Assembly: GCF_001954275.1 (NCBI RefSeq)
Contig: NZ_MBEU01000004.1
Location: 167,773 to 231,772 of the forward strand
Source of the DNA: Mycobacterium sp. IS-836
GTDB lineage: Bacteria; Actinomycetota; Actinomycetes; Mycobacteriales; Mycobacteriaceae
DNA length: 64,000 bases
Direction of reading: 5' to 3'
The notes below the pieces were generated by a model. It had not been told where the DNA came from. It did not search any database and was given only the letters and a program-made list of their open reading frames with translations. The first letter of the stretch is position 1, and each line of letters begins with the position of its first letter. The translations under genes were made by a program, and so were the position numbers. This document shows positions 12,185 through 19,499 of the stretch, piece after piece.

Positions 12185-13102
12185 TTGACCGGGGCCGCCG
12201 TGGTGGCGACCGGGCACCTAGACCTGGTCTCCCTGTCGGTGATCGTGCTGCTGGTCGGTGCCTATGGGTGGTGCTACCGGCATAACCGGGAAGCGGAGCG
12301 GGCGGCCGGATCCGCGCAGGCCACATGCTTCGCCGTCGGCGCGCTGCTCTGGGTGCTGGCCACTTCGAGCGTGATCGGCGCCTACGCCTACGTTCTGTTC
12401 TGGATGCGGGCGCTGCAGGTGCTGCTGTTGCTCTACGTCGTCCCGTTCTTCATCGCGCAAGCCAAACCGGTGACCGTTGTCCGCAACGCGCTGACGGCCG
12501 CCGGCCGCGGCCTCGTCGACCGGCTGTTGGCGAGCCGGCCCGCCCGGGTGCTCGCACACCCGTTGGCCACGTCGGTCGCAATGCTGGCCTCGCCGTGGCT
12601 GCTCTACCTGACGCCCTGGTATACGGCGGCACTCGAGAGCGAATGGATCGGCGCGCCGACTCGGATCCTTCTGGTAGCCATAGGTTTTGGGTATTTCTAC
12701 GCCAGACTGCAAGCGGACCCCGTTCCGCGTAGGTATTCCCAGGCGATTTCGTTGCTGATCACCGTCGCCGAGACGCTTGGCGACGGGCTCTTGGGGCTCG
12801 TGATTTGGCAGGGCTCGCTGATCGCCGAGGCGTATTACGCTGGGCTGCACCGCTCCTGGGGCCCGGATCAACGGTTGGATCAGACCATTGGCGCGGGTGT
12901 CTTGTGGATCCTCGGCGACGTTGTCGGGGTGCCCTTCGTACTGCTGTTGATGCGCGCGTTGTCCCGCGACGAGAAAGCACACGCGGTGCGGGTCGACGCC
13001 GAACTGGACTCGGCGGAGGCGGCCGGGGACGACGGTGCGGCACGGTCTGGATTGTGGTGGGAGAACGATCCACAGCTGCGGGAGCGATTTCGTCGCGGCT
13101 AG
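12185..13102 (+). CDS. CtaG-like membrane protein (cytochrome c oxidase assembly family)
   Basis: About 305 aa with eight or nine hydrophobic segments. Motifs that fit the caa3_CtaG family are MRALQVLLLLYVVPFF, SPWLLYLTPWY and QTIGAGVLWILGDVVGVP. Members are linked to cytochrome oxidase copper-site assembly. The start is uncertain: TTG 12185, GTG 12200 or GTG 12203 are all possible, and the open frame above them reads as a shadow of the DUF732 gene. It ends before a strong terminator. Confidence 0.78.
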   Translation: MTGAAVVATGHLDLVSLSVIVLLVGAYGWCYRHNREAERAAGSAQATCFAVGALLWVLATSSVIGAYAYVLFWMRALQVLLLLYVVPFFIAQAKPVTVVRNALTAAGRGLVDRLLASRPARVLAHPLATSVAMLASPWLLYLTPWYTAALESEWIGAPTRILLVAIGFGYFYARLQADPVPRRYSQAISLLITVAETLGDGLLGLVIWQGSLIAEAYYAGLHRSWGPDQRLDQTIGAGVLWILGDVVGVPFVLLLMRALSRDEKAHAVRVDAELDSAEAAGDDGAARSGLWWENDPQLRERFRRG

Positions 13103-13144
13103 CGGTACGCCGTAAATGGCTGTGGCGCAGTCCTTTACATGGCT

Positions 13145-13176
13145 CGATGCGGGGGCCCGGGCGGGCCCCCGCATCG
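13145..13176. terminator. Perfect 15-bp hairpin between convergent genes
   Basis: CGATGCGGGGGCCCG (13145-13159) pairs perfectly with 13162-13176 across a two-base gap. It is placed between the CtaG-like gene (+) and a DUF732 gene (-), as expected of a bidirectional terminator. There is no U-tract, which is common in mycobacteria. Confidence 0.8.
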
Positions 13177-13189
13177 ACGGTGGTGGCTG

Positions 13190-13525
13190 TTAGGTCGAGG
13201 TGACGTATTGCGGGCAGTAGGCCGAGGCGGCGTCGACGGCGAACGTCTTGGCGCCCTTGGCGCTCAGGCCGGTGGACTGGGCCACGGCGCTGATGACCTC
13301 CTGGCTCGAGTGGCCGTTGTCGAGGGCTTTGCACACTGCGTGGCCGTCGCTGATGGCGCGTGCCGCGGTGGGCGGCGTGATCCCGTCGGCCTGCAGCTGC
13401 GCGAGGAAGGCGTCGTCGACGGTGCTGGCGCCTGCGGTGCCGGCGAAGCCGAGCGCGGCGAGGCCGAGAGCGGCGGCGGTCAGGGTGGCGCGGGCTGCGG
13501 GGGCTGCGAAACGGCGAGTGAACAT
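13190..13525 (-). CDS. Small exported DUF732 protein
   Basis: 111 aa with a long signal peptide (residues 1-33, ending in AGAS) and a DUF732 domain with the conserved Cys ([12 protein letters not shown] and SAYCPQYV). A good ribosome site, AAGGAGT, lies 6 bases before the ATG at 13525. This is the third DUF732 protein within 3 kb. Confidence 0.87.
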   Translation of the reverse strand: MFTRRFAAPAARATLTAAALGLAALGFAGTAGASTVDDAFLAQLQADGITPPTAARAISDGHAVCKALDNGHSSQEVISAVAQSTGLSAKGAKTFAVDAASAYCPQYVTST

Positions 13526-13895
13526 CGGGGTACTCCTTGTGCTGATGTGTGTTGTGGGGGGCGCTGTTTTGCGTTGACAACAGAATCGGCACAGGGCCTT
13601 TATGGTTTCTCAATAAATTCTTGACGGACCCGGTACGAGGCGTCGTACCAGGTCAACCGCGGTCGACGCGTTTCCGCGCCGTGAACCACTTGTATCTCAA
13701 TAGTGACTACTGCATCTGTAGTCACGTTTGCACCGTTGATAACATGAAACGGCTGGCGTCTCCGGCCCGCACCGATCATGCCGGCGACCGCCTTGTCGCT
13801 CGCGCGGCAAACGCAGATGGCCAATACGACCCGCTACACAACTCTTATAGGGGCGGTTGACTGCGTCCGGGATTCAATACCGAAACGGGAGAAAA
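13526..13895. other. Intergenic stretch with an operator-like palindrome, no confident gene
   Basis: About 370 bases of lower GC between a DUF732 gene and a small hypothetical gene. It holds the inverted repeat described separately at 13703-13725. A short frame from ATG 13744 to 13860 (38 codons) follows it but has no recognisable features. Other frames read as noise. It probably holds the promoter of the next small gene. Confidence 0.5.
13703..13725. promoter_or_regulatory. Operator-like inverted repeat
   Basis: GTGACTAC (13703-13710) and GTAGTCAC (13718-13725) are perfect 8-base arms around 7 bases. It could be the binding site of a dimeric repressor controlling the small genes to the right. 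No regulator gene is adjacent. Confidence 0.45.
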
Positions 13896-14147
13896 GTGGA
13901 TAGCACTACCGAATTGATCATGCTCGCGGAAGGCGTTGTCCGGGGGAACAATATCGACCCCGGCCGATTGTGCAGGGCTGCCATCGCCGTCGCGGACAAT
14001 CCGCCGGAGGACCCGGAGCTGGCCCGCTTCGCCGATCTCCTGATCGATGCATCGTTTGGATGGGCTCGGTTCAATGGCTCGCGGCTGAGATTGGCGACCG
14101 CCGTCCGCGCCTACGCGCTCGCGGCGTCACTAACGGTCGCCGACTAA
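13896..14147 (+). CDS. Small hypothetical protein
   Basis: 83 aa from the GTG at 13896, which has GGGAGAAAA just upstream; a TTG at 13857 would add 13 residues. It is helical, with LARFADLLIDASFGWARFNG and no signal peptide or membrane segment. Family not recognised. Codon usage is plausible but the call rests on length alone. Confidence 0.45.
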   Translation: MDSTTELIMLAEGVVRGNNIDPGRLCRAAIAVADNPPEDPELARFADLLIDASFGWARFNGSRLRLATAVRAYALAASLTVAD

Positions 14148-14156
14148 CTTCGGGCG

Positions 14157-14432
14157 TTACCGCCAGCCGGCCGGTAGGTCGATGACGTGATTGGGGCAGA
14201 GGTCGTGGGCGGCCTCGGACATGACAACCCGTGCGGTCTCGGCCGACATCTTCGCACGCAACAGCATGAAGGCGTATTCGGCTGGCGCATAACCCAATTG
14301 AGCGCCCTCCGGATCGTCCATCAGCTGGCATGCCTCCTTCTCCTGGTCGCTATCGCCCTGGGCGACGCCGGCGCAAAACAATGACACGAGGCCGACGAGC
14401 CCGCCGGCGACAATTTTCGTTGTGATCCCCAC
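14157..14432 (-). CDS. Small exported protein, DUF732-like
   Basis: 91 aa from GTG 14432 with a signal peptide (GGLVGLVSLFCAGVAQG). The mature part has two Cys (EACQLMDDPEG and HDLCPNHV) in the spacing of DUF732 proteins, but it is more divergent than its neighbours. It converges on the small gene at 13896-14147. Confidence 0.65.
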   Translation of the reverse strand: MGITTKIVAGGLVGLVSLFCAGVAQGDSDQEKEACQLMDDPEGAQLGYAPAEYAFMLLRAKMSAETARVVMSEAAHDLCPNHVIDLPAGWR

Positions 14433-14603
14433 TGTGCCCTCTGCTTTACGACGGGATTCCGTGCACCAACCAGTTAATCGGACGCTTCGCGGATGTCAAC
14501 CGCGCTTGCCTTCCGGGCGCCCTTGTCCAACAACGCTTCTCATCGGCGCGGCGACCCCCAAATGGCCGTTTACCTCGAGGATTCTCGGCGATACTATGCG
14601 TGA

Positions 14604-14912
14604 ATGCGATTCACCAATGTCGCCGCGGCGGCCGGCATCGTTATCGCCGTCCTGTTAATCGTCCCGGTCGTGTTAATGGGGGCGCCGTCTGCCCGGGCTG
14701 ATATCAGCGGTTACCGGCGTTGCATCGGAACCATTACGGAAATCCCCCTGAGCGAACCCAACCCACAAAGTCAGCAGCTCGCCGGGCTTGTCGCGATGGA
14801 TCTCAAAGCCGGTGTTTCCCCTGCCGCGGAAGCTCGGAAATTGGAGCAGACCGGATTCGACTCGCGCGTCGCCAACGGGGTCGTGCAATGTGTCATACAG
14901 GAGAACCCGTAG
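14604..14912 (+). CDS. Small exported protein, DUF732-like
   Basis: 102 aa. Signal peptide of about 32 residues ending in ARADI, then a short helical domain with Cys at YRRCIGTI and VVQCVIQ. The pattern (LVAMDLKAGVSPAAEARKLEQTG) resembles the second half of DUF732. About 170 bases without a gene precede it. Confidence 0.65.
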   Translation: MRFTNVAAAAGIVIAVLLIVPVVLMGAPSARADISGYRRCIGTITEIPLSEPNPQSQQLAGLVAMDLKAGVSPAAEARKLEQTGFDSRVANGVVQCVIQENP

Positions 14913-14927
14913 GAAACCGGGCGCCCT

Positions 14928-15245
14928 TCAGTCGTCGATATGGGTCGGCGGGTCAGCGAAGCCGAGACCCGAAGGCTGCTGGCCAGGGCCCATCGGATCG
15001 CAACGTCTTTCGGGCACTTGGTAGGAACTCATCCCGTTCAGGACCCAGTGGGTCGATACCACGCAACGTTGCCAGGTGCCATCGGGCTGGATGGGTCCAT
15101 CGCACTTGCTGATAACGGGTCCTCCGTACTGGCAGCCGGCGTTGGCCGGCGGCGCTGCGGCCATCAGCCCTCCGGCCATCAGTGCGGCGCCCAGGCCGGC
15201 GATGAAAGCGGATTTCCCCCGCGACGTGATCGTGAATGCAGTCAT
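14928..15245 (-). CDS. Small secreted CDGP-domain protein
   Basis: 105 aa with a signal peptide ending in PANAG (about residue 36). The mature part contains YGGPVISKCDGPIQPDGTWQ and further Cys, the pattern named CDGP in mycobacterial annotations. The four mature Cys could form two disulfides. AAGGGAGA precedes the ATG. Function unknown. Confidence 0.78.
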   Translation of the reverse strand: MTAFTITSRGKSAFIAGLGAALMAGGLMAAAPPANAGCQYGGPVISKCDGPIQPDGTWQRCVVSTHWVLNGMSSYQVPERRCDPMGPGQQPSGLGFADPPTHIDD

Positions 15246-15303
15246 GGCGTCTCCCTTGGGCTACCGCGACTCGATCATTGCACGGATTCCGCGGCGCGCG
15301 TCG

Positions 15304-16209
15304 CTAGCCGGCTAGCCGCTGCAAATGCGCCATCGCCTTGGCCAGCGAAGCCTCGGCGGGGCGCCCCAGACCGTGAGCGACCGAAGCGTCGACAAGCATC
15401 CACAGCGCGGCATACAGCGGAATGCACCAGGCCAGCTCATCGCTCGCCGCGCGTCCGGGGCGATACCCCTCAAGCAATAGGGAGACCGACGTCGTATCGG
15501 CGCGATGCGCAAAGCGCGCGAGGTCCCACCGGGGATCCGCAACAACCGCGTCACCCCAATCGATTACGCCGGAGAACCTGTCCACATCGACGAGGATGTG
15601 GGAAGCCTTGAGATCGCCGTGACACAGCGCCCCGACCTCGACGGCGGCCAGCGTCCCGGCGTGAGCGCTGAGTGCGGCCTCCGCGGCGTCAGCCACCGTG
15701 GCCGCGATCGAGTAGCTGCCGGCCACGCGACGAACCTCGCGGCAGATGTTCTGCAGAAAGCCGAGCCAGGAGGTGTGCGTCGGCGAGAAGCCGCCGCTGT
15801 CGTTCCACGTCGCCTCCGCCAGCCAGCCGAAGCCTGGTGGTCGCGTGTCGTGCAAGCGCCGCAGCGCGGCGCCCACCTCGACAATCGCCGGATGCCCGGC
15901 CACGACCGGTTCGCCGGGAACGCGGCTCATCGCCAGGGCACTCATGCTGTCTTTCGCACTGAGGCGCGCCAGCGCGAGGATCTCCGGAGCGCCACAGCCC
16001 GCCTCCGCCCCCCGCGCGCACGCCCACGCCTCGGCCGCCAACGCGTCATTACCCGTCGACGCCTTCACCACGAATCGACGCCCGCCCGCGTCGACCTCGT
16101 AAACCGCGTTGGTGGCGAACGAATCGACCCGGATAACGCGGTCGGGCCGACAGCCAAGCTGGCGCGCCATGAAACCCGCGACCGCCCGCTCCAGTTTTTT
16201 CGGAGTCAT
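15304..16209 (-). CDS. Aminoglycoside phosphotransferase-fold kinase
   Basis: 301 aa of the APH/choline kinase-like fold. The catalytic loop is CHGDLKASHILVD (about residues 196-208) with its HGD, and the metal-binding Asp is in GVIDWGDAVVADPRWDLARF. The ATP-site Lys is in RRFVVKAS near residue 49. All key residues are present, so it should be active, but the substrate (antibiotic, sugar or small alcohol) cannot be told from sequence. It is divergent from the GC-poor patch to its right. Confidence 0.8.
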   Translation of the reverse strand: MTPKKLERAVAGFMARQLGCRPDRVIRVDSFATNAVYEVDAGGRRFVVKASTGNDALAAEAWACARGAEAGCGAPEILALARLSAKDSMSALAMSRVPGEPVVAGHPAIVEVGAALRRLHDTRPPGFGWLAEATWNDSGGFSPTHTSWLGFLQNICREVRRVAGSYSIAATVADAAEAALSAHAGTLAAVEVGALCHGDLKASHILVDVDRFSGVIDWGDAVVADPRWDLARFAHRADTTSVSLLLEGYRPGRAASDELAWCIPLYAALWMLVDASVAHGLGRPAEASLAKAMAHLQRLAG

Positions 16210-16424
16210 GATGAATGCATAATTTTGATCTTGACCGGAAAACTCGGTTTGAGCTGCAGCATGTTATCAGTTTGTTGACTGCATTAACAGGCCGGCGCAT
16301 TCGTTATTTATATGCGCCGACACTCGGCCTCAAAACAGCGAAAATGTTCTTCCGCGTTCTGGCCCACGGCGGTAACATCAAACGTTGTTATACAGGTGTT
16401 CAACCCGAGATGAAAGGCCATCCG

Positions 16425-16565
16425 ATGAACGCTAAGAGCAGCAAGCGGCGGATGTTGAAAGCTGGCGCGGCGGCCGTGGCATTGGTCGCAGTGATGTTGG
16501 GATCGACGGGGTGCACGATAACTGGTTGCAGCGGTTCGATACCCGGAACAGTCACCTGCGCCTAA
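16425..16565 (+). CDS. Small putative lipoprotein (46 aa)
   Basis: The ATG at 16425 opens a 46-residue protein with a basic start (NAKSSKRRMLKAG), a hydrophobic core and a lipobox-like LGSTGC, leaving about 17 residues after the Cys, three of which are Cys. A ribosome site GAAAGG lies upstream and a strong terminator follows. It lies in a locally GC-poor stretch. Family not recognised. Confidence 0.55.
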   Translation: MNAKSSKRRMLKAGAAAVALVAVMLGSTGCTITGCSGSIPGTVTCA

Positions 16566-16870
16566 ATCACTTCTGCTGACCCACAACGGCGCCGCTTGGG
16601 TGGCGCCGTTGTGGGTCACATTATGCGAGGTCAGTCGGCCGCGCGGTGCGGTGTGCCGGGGTGCCGGATTGGCCAAGTTGCGCCGAACAGTACCCGGTGC
16701 ATTCGTGGTTCTATCGGGCGCATAAATTGCTGCTCTTCACAGCCGCTGCCACGATAAAGTCTTGCCAAGGGTGCGGGCGGGCCTTCGTCAAACGCCGGTT
16801 GGTGTGCCGTCGATTTTCTGTTCGCGCGCCAGGTATCCCGACCGAGGACCCGACGCCTGACAGGAGATCG
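16566..16870. other. Intergenic stretch with a terminator only
   Basis: About 305 bases between the small lipoprotein and the orphan membrane protein. Apart from the 17-bp hairpin at its left end and AGGAG just before ATG 16871, I see no feature. The frame that runs through it into the membrane protein gene looks non-coding before the ATG. Confidence 0.5.
16577..16618 (+). terminator. Perfect 17-bp hairpin terminator
   Basis: TGACCCACAACGGCGCC (16577-16593) pairs perfectly with 16602-16618 across an 8-base loop. It starts 12 bases after the stop of the small lipoprotein gene, so it most probably terminates that message. It is followed by only a short T-containing stretch. Confidence 0.8.
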
Positions 16871-17617
16871 ATGCAGGAGCGACGCGCAAAAGTCGACGTC
16901 AACTTGTCTTGGCATCTGGTCTGGCTCTTTGCGCTCTTAGAAGGCATCACGGTTCCTTTAGTGCCGTTGTTTTTGGAAAGTGGGCCTAACGTAAAATCGA
17001 CCGCCCACCCCGTATCGTTTGCAACCAGAATGGTGATCATCGGCGTATATGGAGTAGCCATAGGATTCGTCGGGGCATTCATAATTTCCCTGTTGCTGAA
17101 TTACGTTGCCTTCCGCAGGTTAAAGATTAGTCTTAACGGTGCGGTTATTGTGCGAGTGACCCGTCCACTCGCTATCGGACTGTGGGGCGGCTTGTTGCTG
17201 GCGCTTATTTTCTGGATACAGCAATGCATGGGTGGCGTCTTGGTGTTTTCCTTGACGGTGAATCTGATGCTGCTCGGATTTGTCTCAGCGGCGGGTGCCA
17301 TCATCATTACTACCTGCGTTTACTTGCTGGCGGCGAAAGCCGCGCCGCGCCTGGGAATCCAACTAGATACCACCGAACAGCGGCTGGCGTTGACCGGAGT
17401 TCCAATTCTTTCGTTTGCTGTGTTGGTAGGACTTTACGAAGGATTGGCCGCGCCGATCCTCCACCAATGGGAATCGGCTTCCCAGCACAAGGTGTTGATT
17501 GCACTCGTAGTGGGGCTTGCGGGAGGTGCGCTGAGCAGTTTGATAGTGGTGGCGCTAGCTCACATGAGCGTGATCAAGAAACACATGTGGCTGGGATTTT
17601 CCCTAATGAGTGAATAG
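16871..17617 (+). CDS. Orphan integral membrane protein in GC-poor DNA
   Basis: 248 aa from the ATG at 16871, with AGGAG eight bases upstream. Six or seven hydrophobic segments are visible (for example GVYGVAIGFVGAFIISLLL and LVFSLTVNLMLLGFVSAAGA). It resembles the membrane part of a CPBP-type or permease protein, but I do not recognise the family. Two 60-base lines counted inside it (17041-17160) are 47-48% GC against roughly 65-70% around it, so it is probably acquired. It ends 14 bases before the 3' side of a tRNA-Val gene. Confidence 0.65.
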   Translation: MQERRAKVDVNLSWHLVWLFALLEGITVPLVPLFLESGPNVKSTAHPVSFATRMVIIGVYGVAIGFVGAFIISLLLNYVAFRRLKISLNGAVIVRVTRPLAIGLWGGLLLALIFWIQQCMGGVLVFSLTVNLMLLGFVSAAGAIIITTCVYLLAAKAAPRLGIQLDTTEQRLALTGVPILSFAVLVGLYEGLAAPILHQWESASQHKVLIALVVGLAGGALSSLIVVALAHMSVIKKHMWLGFSLMSE

Positions 17618-17631
17618 GGCAATGGTGTCTC

Positions 17632-17706
17632 TGGTGCGCGATACTGGGATTGAACCAGTGACCTCTTCCGTGTCAGGGAAGCGCTCTCCCGCTGAGCTAA
17701 TCGCGC
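17632..17706 (-). tRNA. tRNA-Val (anticodon GAC), CCA encoded
   Basis: Reads GCGCGATTAGCTCAGCGGG from 17706 on the minus strand. The acceptor stem GCGCGAT pairs with ATCGCGC (17642-17636). The anticodon loop contains GAC between TTCC and GGAA arms, and the T loop GGTTCAATCC is standard. The discriminator A is at 17635 and CCA at 17634-17632. Confidence 0.95.
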
Positions 17707-17720
17707 TGGGAGTCGAACTT

Positions 17721-17794
17721 TGGAGGTGGAGACGGGAATCGAACCCGTGTGCACGGCTTTGCAGGCCGTTGCCTCACCACTCGGCCACTCCACC
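17721..17794 (-). tRNA. tRNA-Cys (anticodon GCA), CCA encoded
   Basis: Minus-strand cloverleaf. The acceptor stem GGTGGAG starts at 17794 and pairs with CTCCACC (17731-17725). The anticodon loop has GCA in ACGGCCTGCAAAGCCGT, and the T loop GGGTTCGATTCCC is standard. Discriminator T at 17724, then CCA. Confidence 0.95.
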
Positions 17795-17822
17795 GCTGGG
17801 ATTGATGCCACTTGCACCTTCG

Positions 17823-17895
17823 AGCGGATGACGGGATTCGAACCCGCGACCCTCACCTTGGCAAGGTGATGCGCTACCAACTGCGCTACATCCGC
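17823..17895 (-). tRNA. tRNA-Gly (anticodon GCC)
   Basis: Minus-strand cloverleaf with acceptor GCGGATG (from 17895) paired with CATCCGC (17830-17824). The anticodon GCC sits in CACCTTGCCAAGGTG, and the T loop is GGGTTCGAATCCC. No encoded CCA: the bases after the discriminator read CG. Confidence 0.95.
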
Positions 17896-18072
17896 GCGCA
17901 ACGGACGAGATCGTCGCCCGGTGCGAAGCACGACGATAGTCCACGTAAGCGGGCCCACACAAATCTCTTGACGCGGGCCGTGTCCAGGCTATCGCGCGAC
18001 CCCCGCGGGCGCAGCTGGCGTCCCGCGATGTCCCGTCGTGCTACCCTTCGACGTCGTTCGCCTCTCGGCGCC

Positions 18073-18147
18073 GGTCCCGTGGCTCAGTGGGAGAGCGTCC
18101 GCTTCACACGCGGAAGGTCGCTGGTTCGATCCCAGCCGGGACCACCA
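18073..18147 (+). tRNA. tRNA-Val (anticodon CAC), CCA encoded
   Basis: Plus-strand cloverleaf. GGTCCCG (18073-18079) pairs with CGGGACC (18137-18143), then A and CCA. The anticodon loop TTCACAC, flanked by TCCGC and GCGGA, gives CAC. It is transcribed away from the other three tRNA genes. Confidence 0.95.
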
Positions 18148-18274
18148 CCAGAATCCGATTTTCTGGGCACCATCGATTAACTCAGGCTGCGCTGATTCCC
18201 GTCGCGCGCAGCTAGCCACGCGTCCGCGCGACAATGGGCGCGAGACCAAACCCGGCGGTGAAGGATGGTGGACG

Positions 18275-18568
18275 ATGGTTGGCAATCAAGAGGGGATCGG
18301 CACCCTGAAACTCGAATGCCCGCAGATGCACACGGTGGGCAGGATTCTCAAGGAGGCCCCGCATCAGTCGGTCGTCTACGACCCGGGAGCCCAGGTGGGG
18401 CCGCGGCGGTTCTGGCCGGATGAGCAGGACCAGCCGCAGTTCACAACGAATTGCCGCTTTTGCGAGAAACCGGTGGGGGAGACCACGACCACGCTGCAGG
18501 GCAAACTTCGCACCCTGATCGACAGCGCATCCGAGACAATTGACACGGTGACACTGCAGTATGTGTAG
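18275..18568 (+). CDS. Small hypothetical protein, mycobacterial
   Basis: 97 aa from the ATG at 18275, with AAGGATGG upstream. It has no signal peptide. A CRFCEKP motif near residue 60 and an earlier Cys (LECPQMHTVG) could bind a metal. It ends just before an operator-like palindrome. Not recognised beyond that; the frame upstream of the ATG runs back into the tRNA gene and is not coding. Confidence 0.55.
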   Translation: MVGNQEGIGTLKLECPQMHTVGRILKEAPHQSVVYDPGAQVGPRRFWPDEQDQPQFTTNCRFCEKPVGETTTTLQGKLRTLIDSASETIDTVTLQYV

Positions 18569-18590
18569 CCCGGGGTAACCGCGGCGGCGC

Positions 18591-18611
18591 CTACTGTAAT
18601 CGCTACAGTAG
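18591..18611. promoter_or_regulatory. Operator-like palindrome upstream of enoyl-CoA hydratase gene
   Basis: CTACTGTA (18591-18598) and TACAGTAG (18604-18611) are perfect 8-base arms around ATCGC, 54 bases before the GTG of the next gene. The form suits a TetR-type repressor. No regulator is adjacent, so it would be controlled from elsewhere. Confidence 0.6.
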
Positions 18612-18664
18612 CGAGCCTACGGCGCGATGCGGCACCGACGGCGGCGCCGCGTGAGAGGAGTCCC

Positions 18665-19495
18665 GTGGCGCAGAATCCGACACCCAGCCCCCGCGCCCCG
18701 GAAGGGGATTGGCTAGGCACCCCGTACCTGTCGTTCGACCGCCACGGGCCGATCGCCGTGTGCACGATCGATCGCCCGGACGCGCGTAACGCGATGACAC
18801 CGGCGATGTACTTCGGAATCCGTTATGCGGTAGGCCGTCTCAACGAGGACCCGGATCTGGCCGGGCTGCTGATCACCGGATCCGGAGACGTCTTCGCGCC
18901 CGGCGGCGACATGGGCGGCGGGGGAGCAACCGACAACTGGATCACCTTCGGCTCGGCGCTGGGCATGGACGTCACGCCGTTCGACGCCGTTCGCACCTCG
19001 GGCAAACCCGTCGTGTCGGCGGTCAACGGGCTATGCCAGGGCGGCGGCATGCAGATCGCGTTGTGCAGCGACCTGTCCGTGGTCAGCGAGCGGGCAACCT
19101 TCCGGGTGCCCGAGCTCTTCCGTGGCTACGCCGACACGTATTACAGCCAGATGCTGGTGCGGCTCATCGGCCCGGTACGCACCCGCGACCTCATGTTCAC
19201 CGGGCGGGTGCTGTCGGCGGCCGAGGCCCTCGACTGGGGCCTGGTGACCAGGGTCGTGCCCCACGAGGATCTGCTCGAAACGGCCAAAGACCTGCTCGCG
19301 CAGGTGTGCCGGACGGCGCCGCGTGCCCGCGGTGTCATCAAGTCCAGCATCGACAACTACCTGGGCCTCTACGACCGCATCGGCATGACCGCCAGCCTCG
19401 GCGACGCCGAGGCGCGAGAGGGCTTCCGCGCCTTCAAGGAACGCCGCTCACCCGATTGGGTGCATCCGGAACTGCGGGTTGAGGGACGGCTATAG
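18665..19495 (+). CDS. Enoyl-CoA hydratase/isomerase family protein
   Basis: 276 aa from GTG 18665, with AGAGGAG upstream. It has the crotonase core: RPDARNAMTPAMYFG, the oxyanion-hole segment SGDVFAPGGDMGGGG, and SAVNGLCQGGGMQIALCSDL. The usual catalytic Glu positions near VPELFRGYAD look occupied. It faces the acyl-CoA synthetase gene with only four bases between the stops. Beta-oxidation of an unknown acyl-CoA is the likely role. Confidence 0.85.
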   Translation: MAQNPTPSPRAPEGDWLGTPYLSFDRHGPIAVCTIDRPDARNAMTPAMYFGIRYAVGRLNEDPDLAGLLITGSGDVFAPGGDMGGGGATDNWITFGSALGMDVTPFDAVRTSGKPVVSAVNGLCQGGGMQIALCSDLSVVSERATFRVPELFRGYADTYYSQMLVRLIGPVRTRDLMFTGRVLSAAEALDWGLVTRVVPHEDLLETAKDLLAQVCRTAPRARGVIKSSIDNYLGLYDRIGMTASLGDAEAREGFRAFKERRSPDWVHPELRVEGRL

Positions 19496-19499
19496 ATCC

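Noticed and set aside
13549..13860. 103-codon plus-strand frame between DUF732 and the small hypothetical gene
   Set aside because: It starts inside the promoter region of the DUF732 gene, has no recognisable features and crosses the operator-like palindrome.
17636..17895. tRNA array considered as a CRISPR-like repeat
   Set aside because: The repeats are tRNA T-arms and differ in length and spacing; no direct repeats with unique spacers were seen anywhere in the window.
17560..18285. Several 60-130-codon frames over the tRNA genes
   Set aside because: They are translations of tRNA sequence; the four cloverleaves explain the region.
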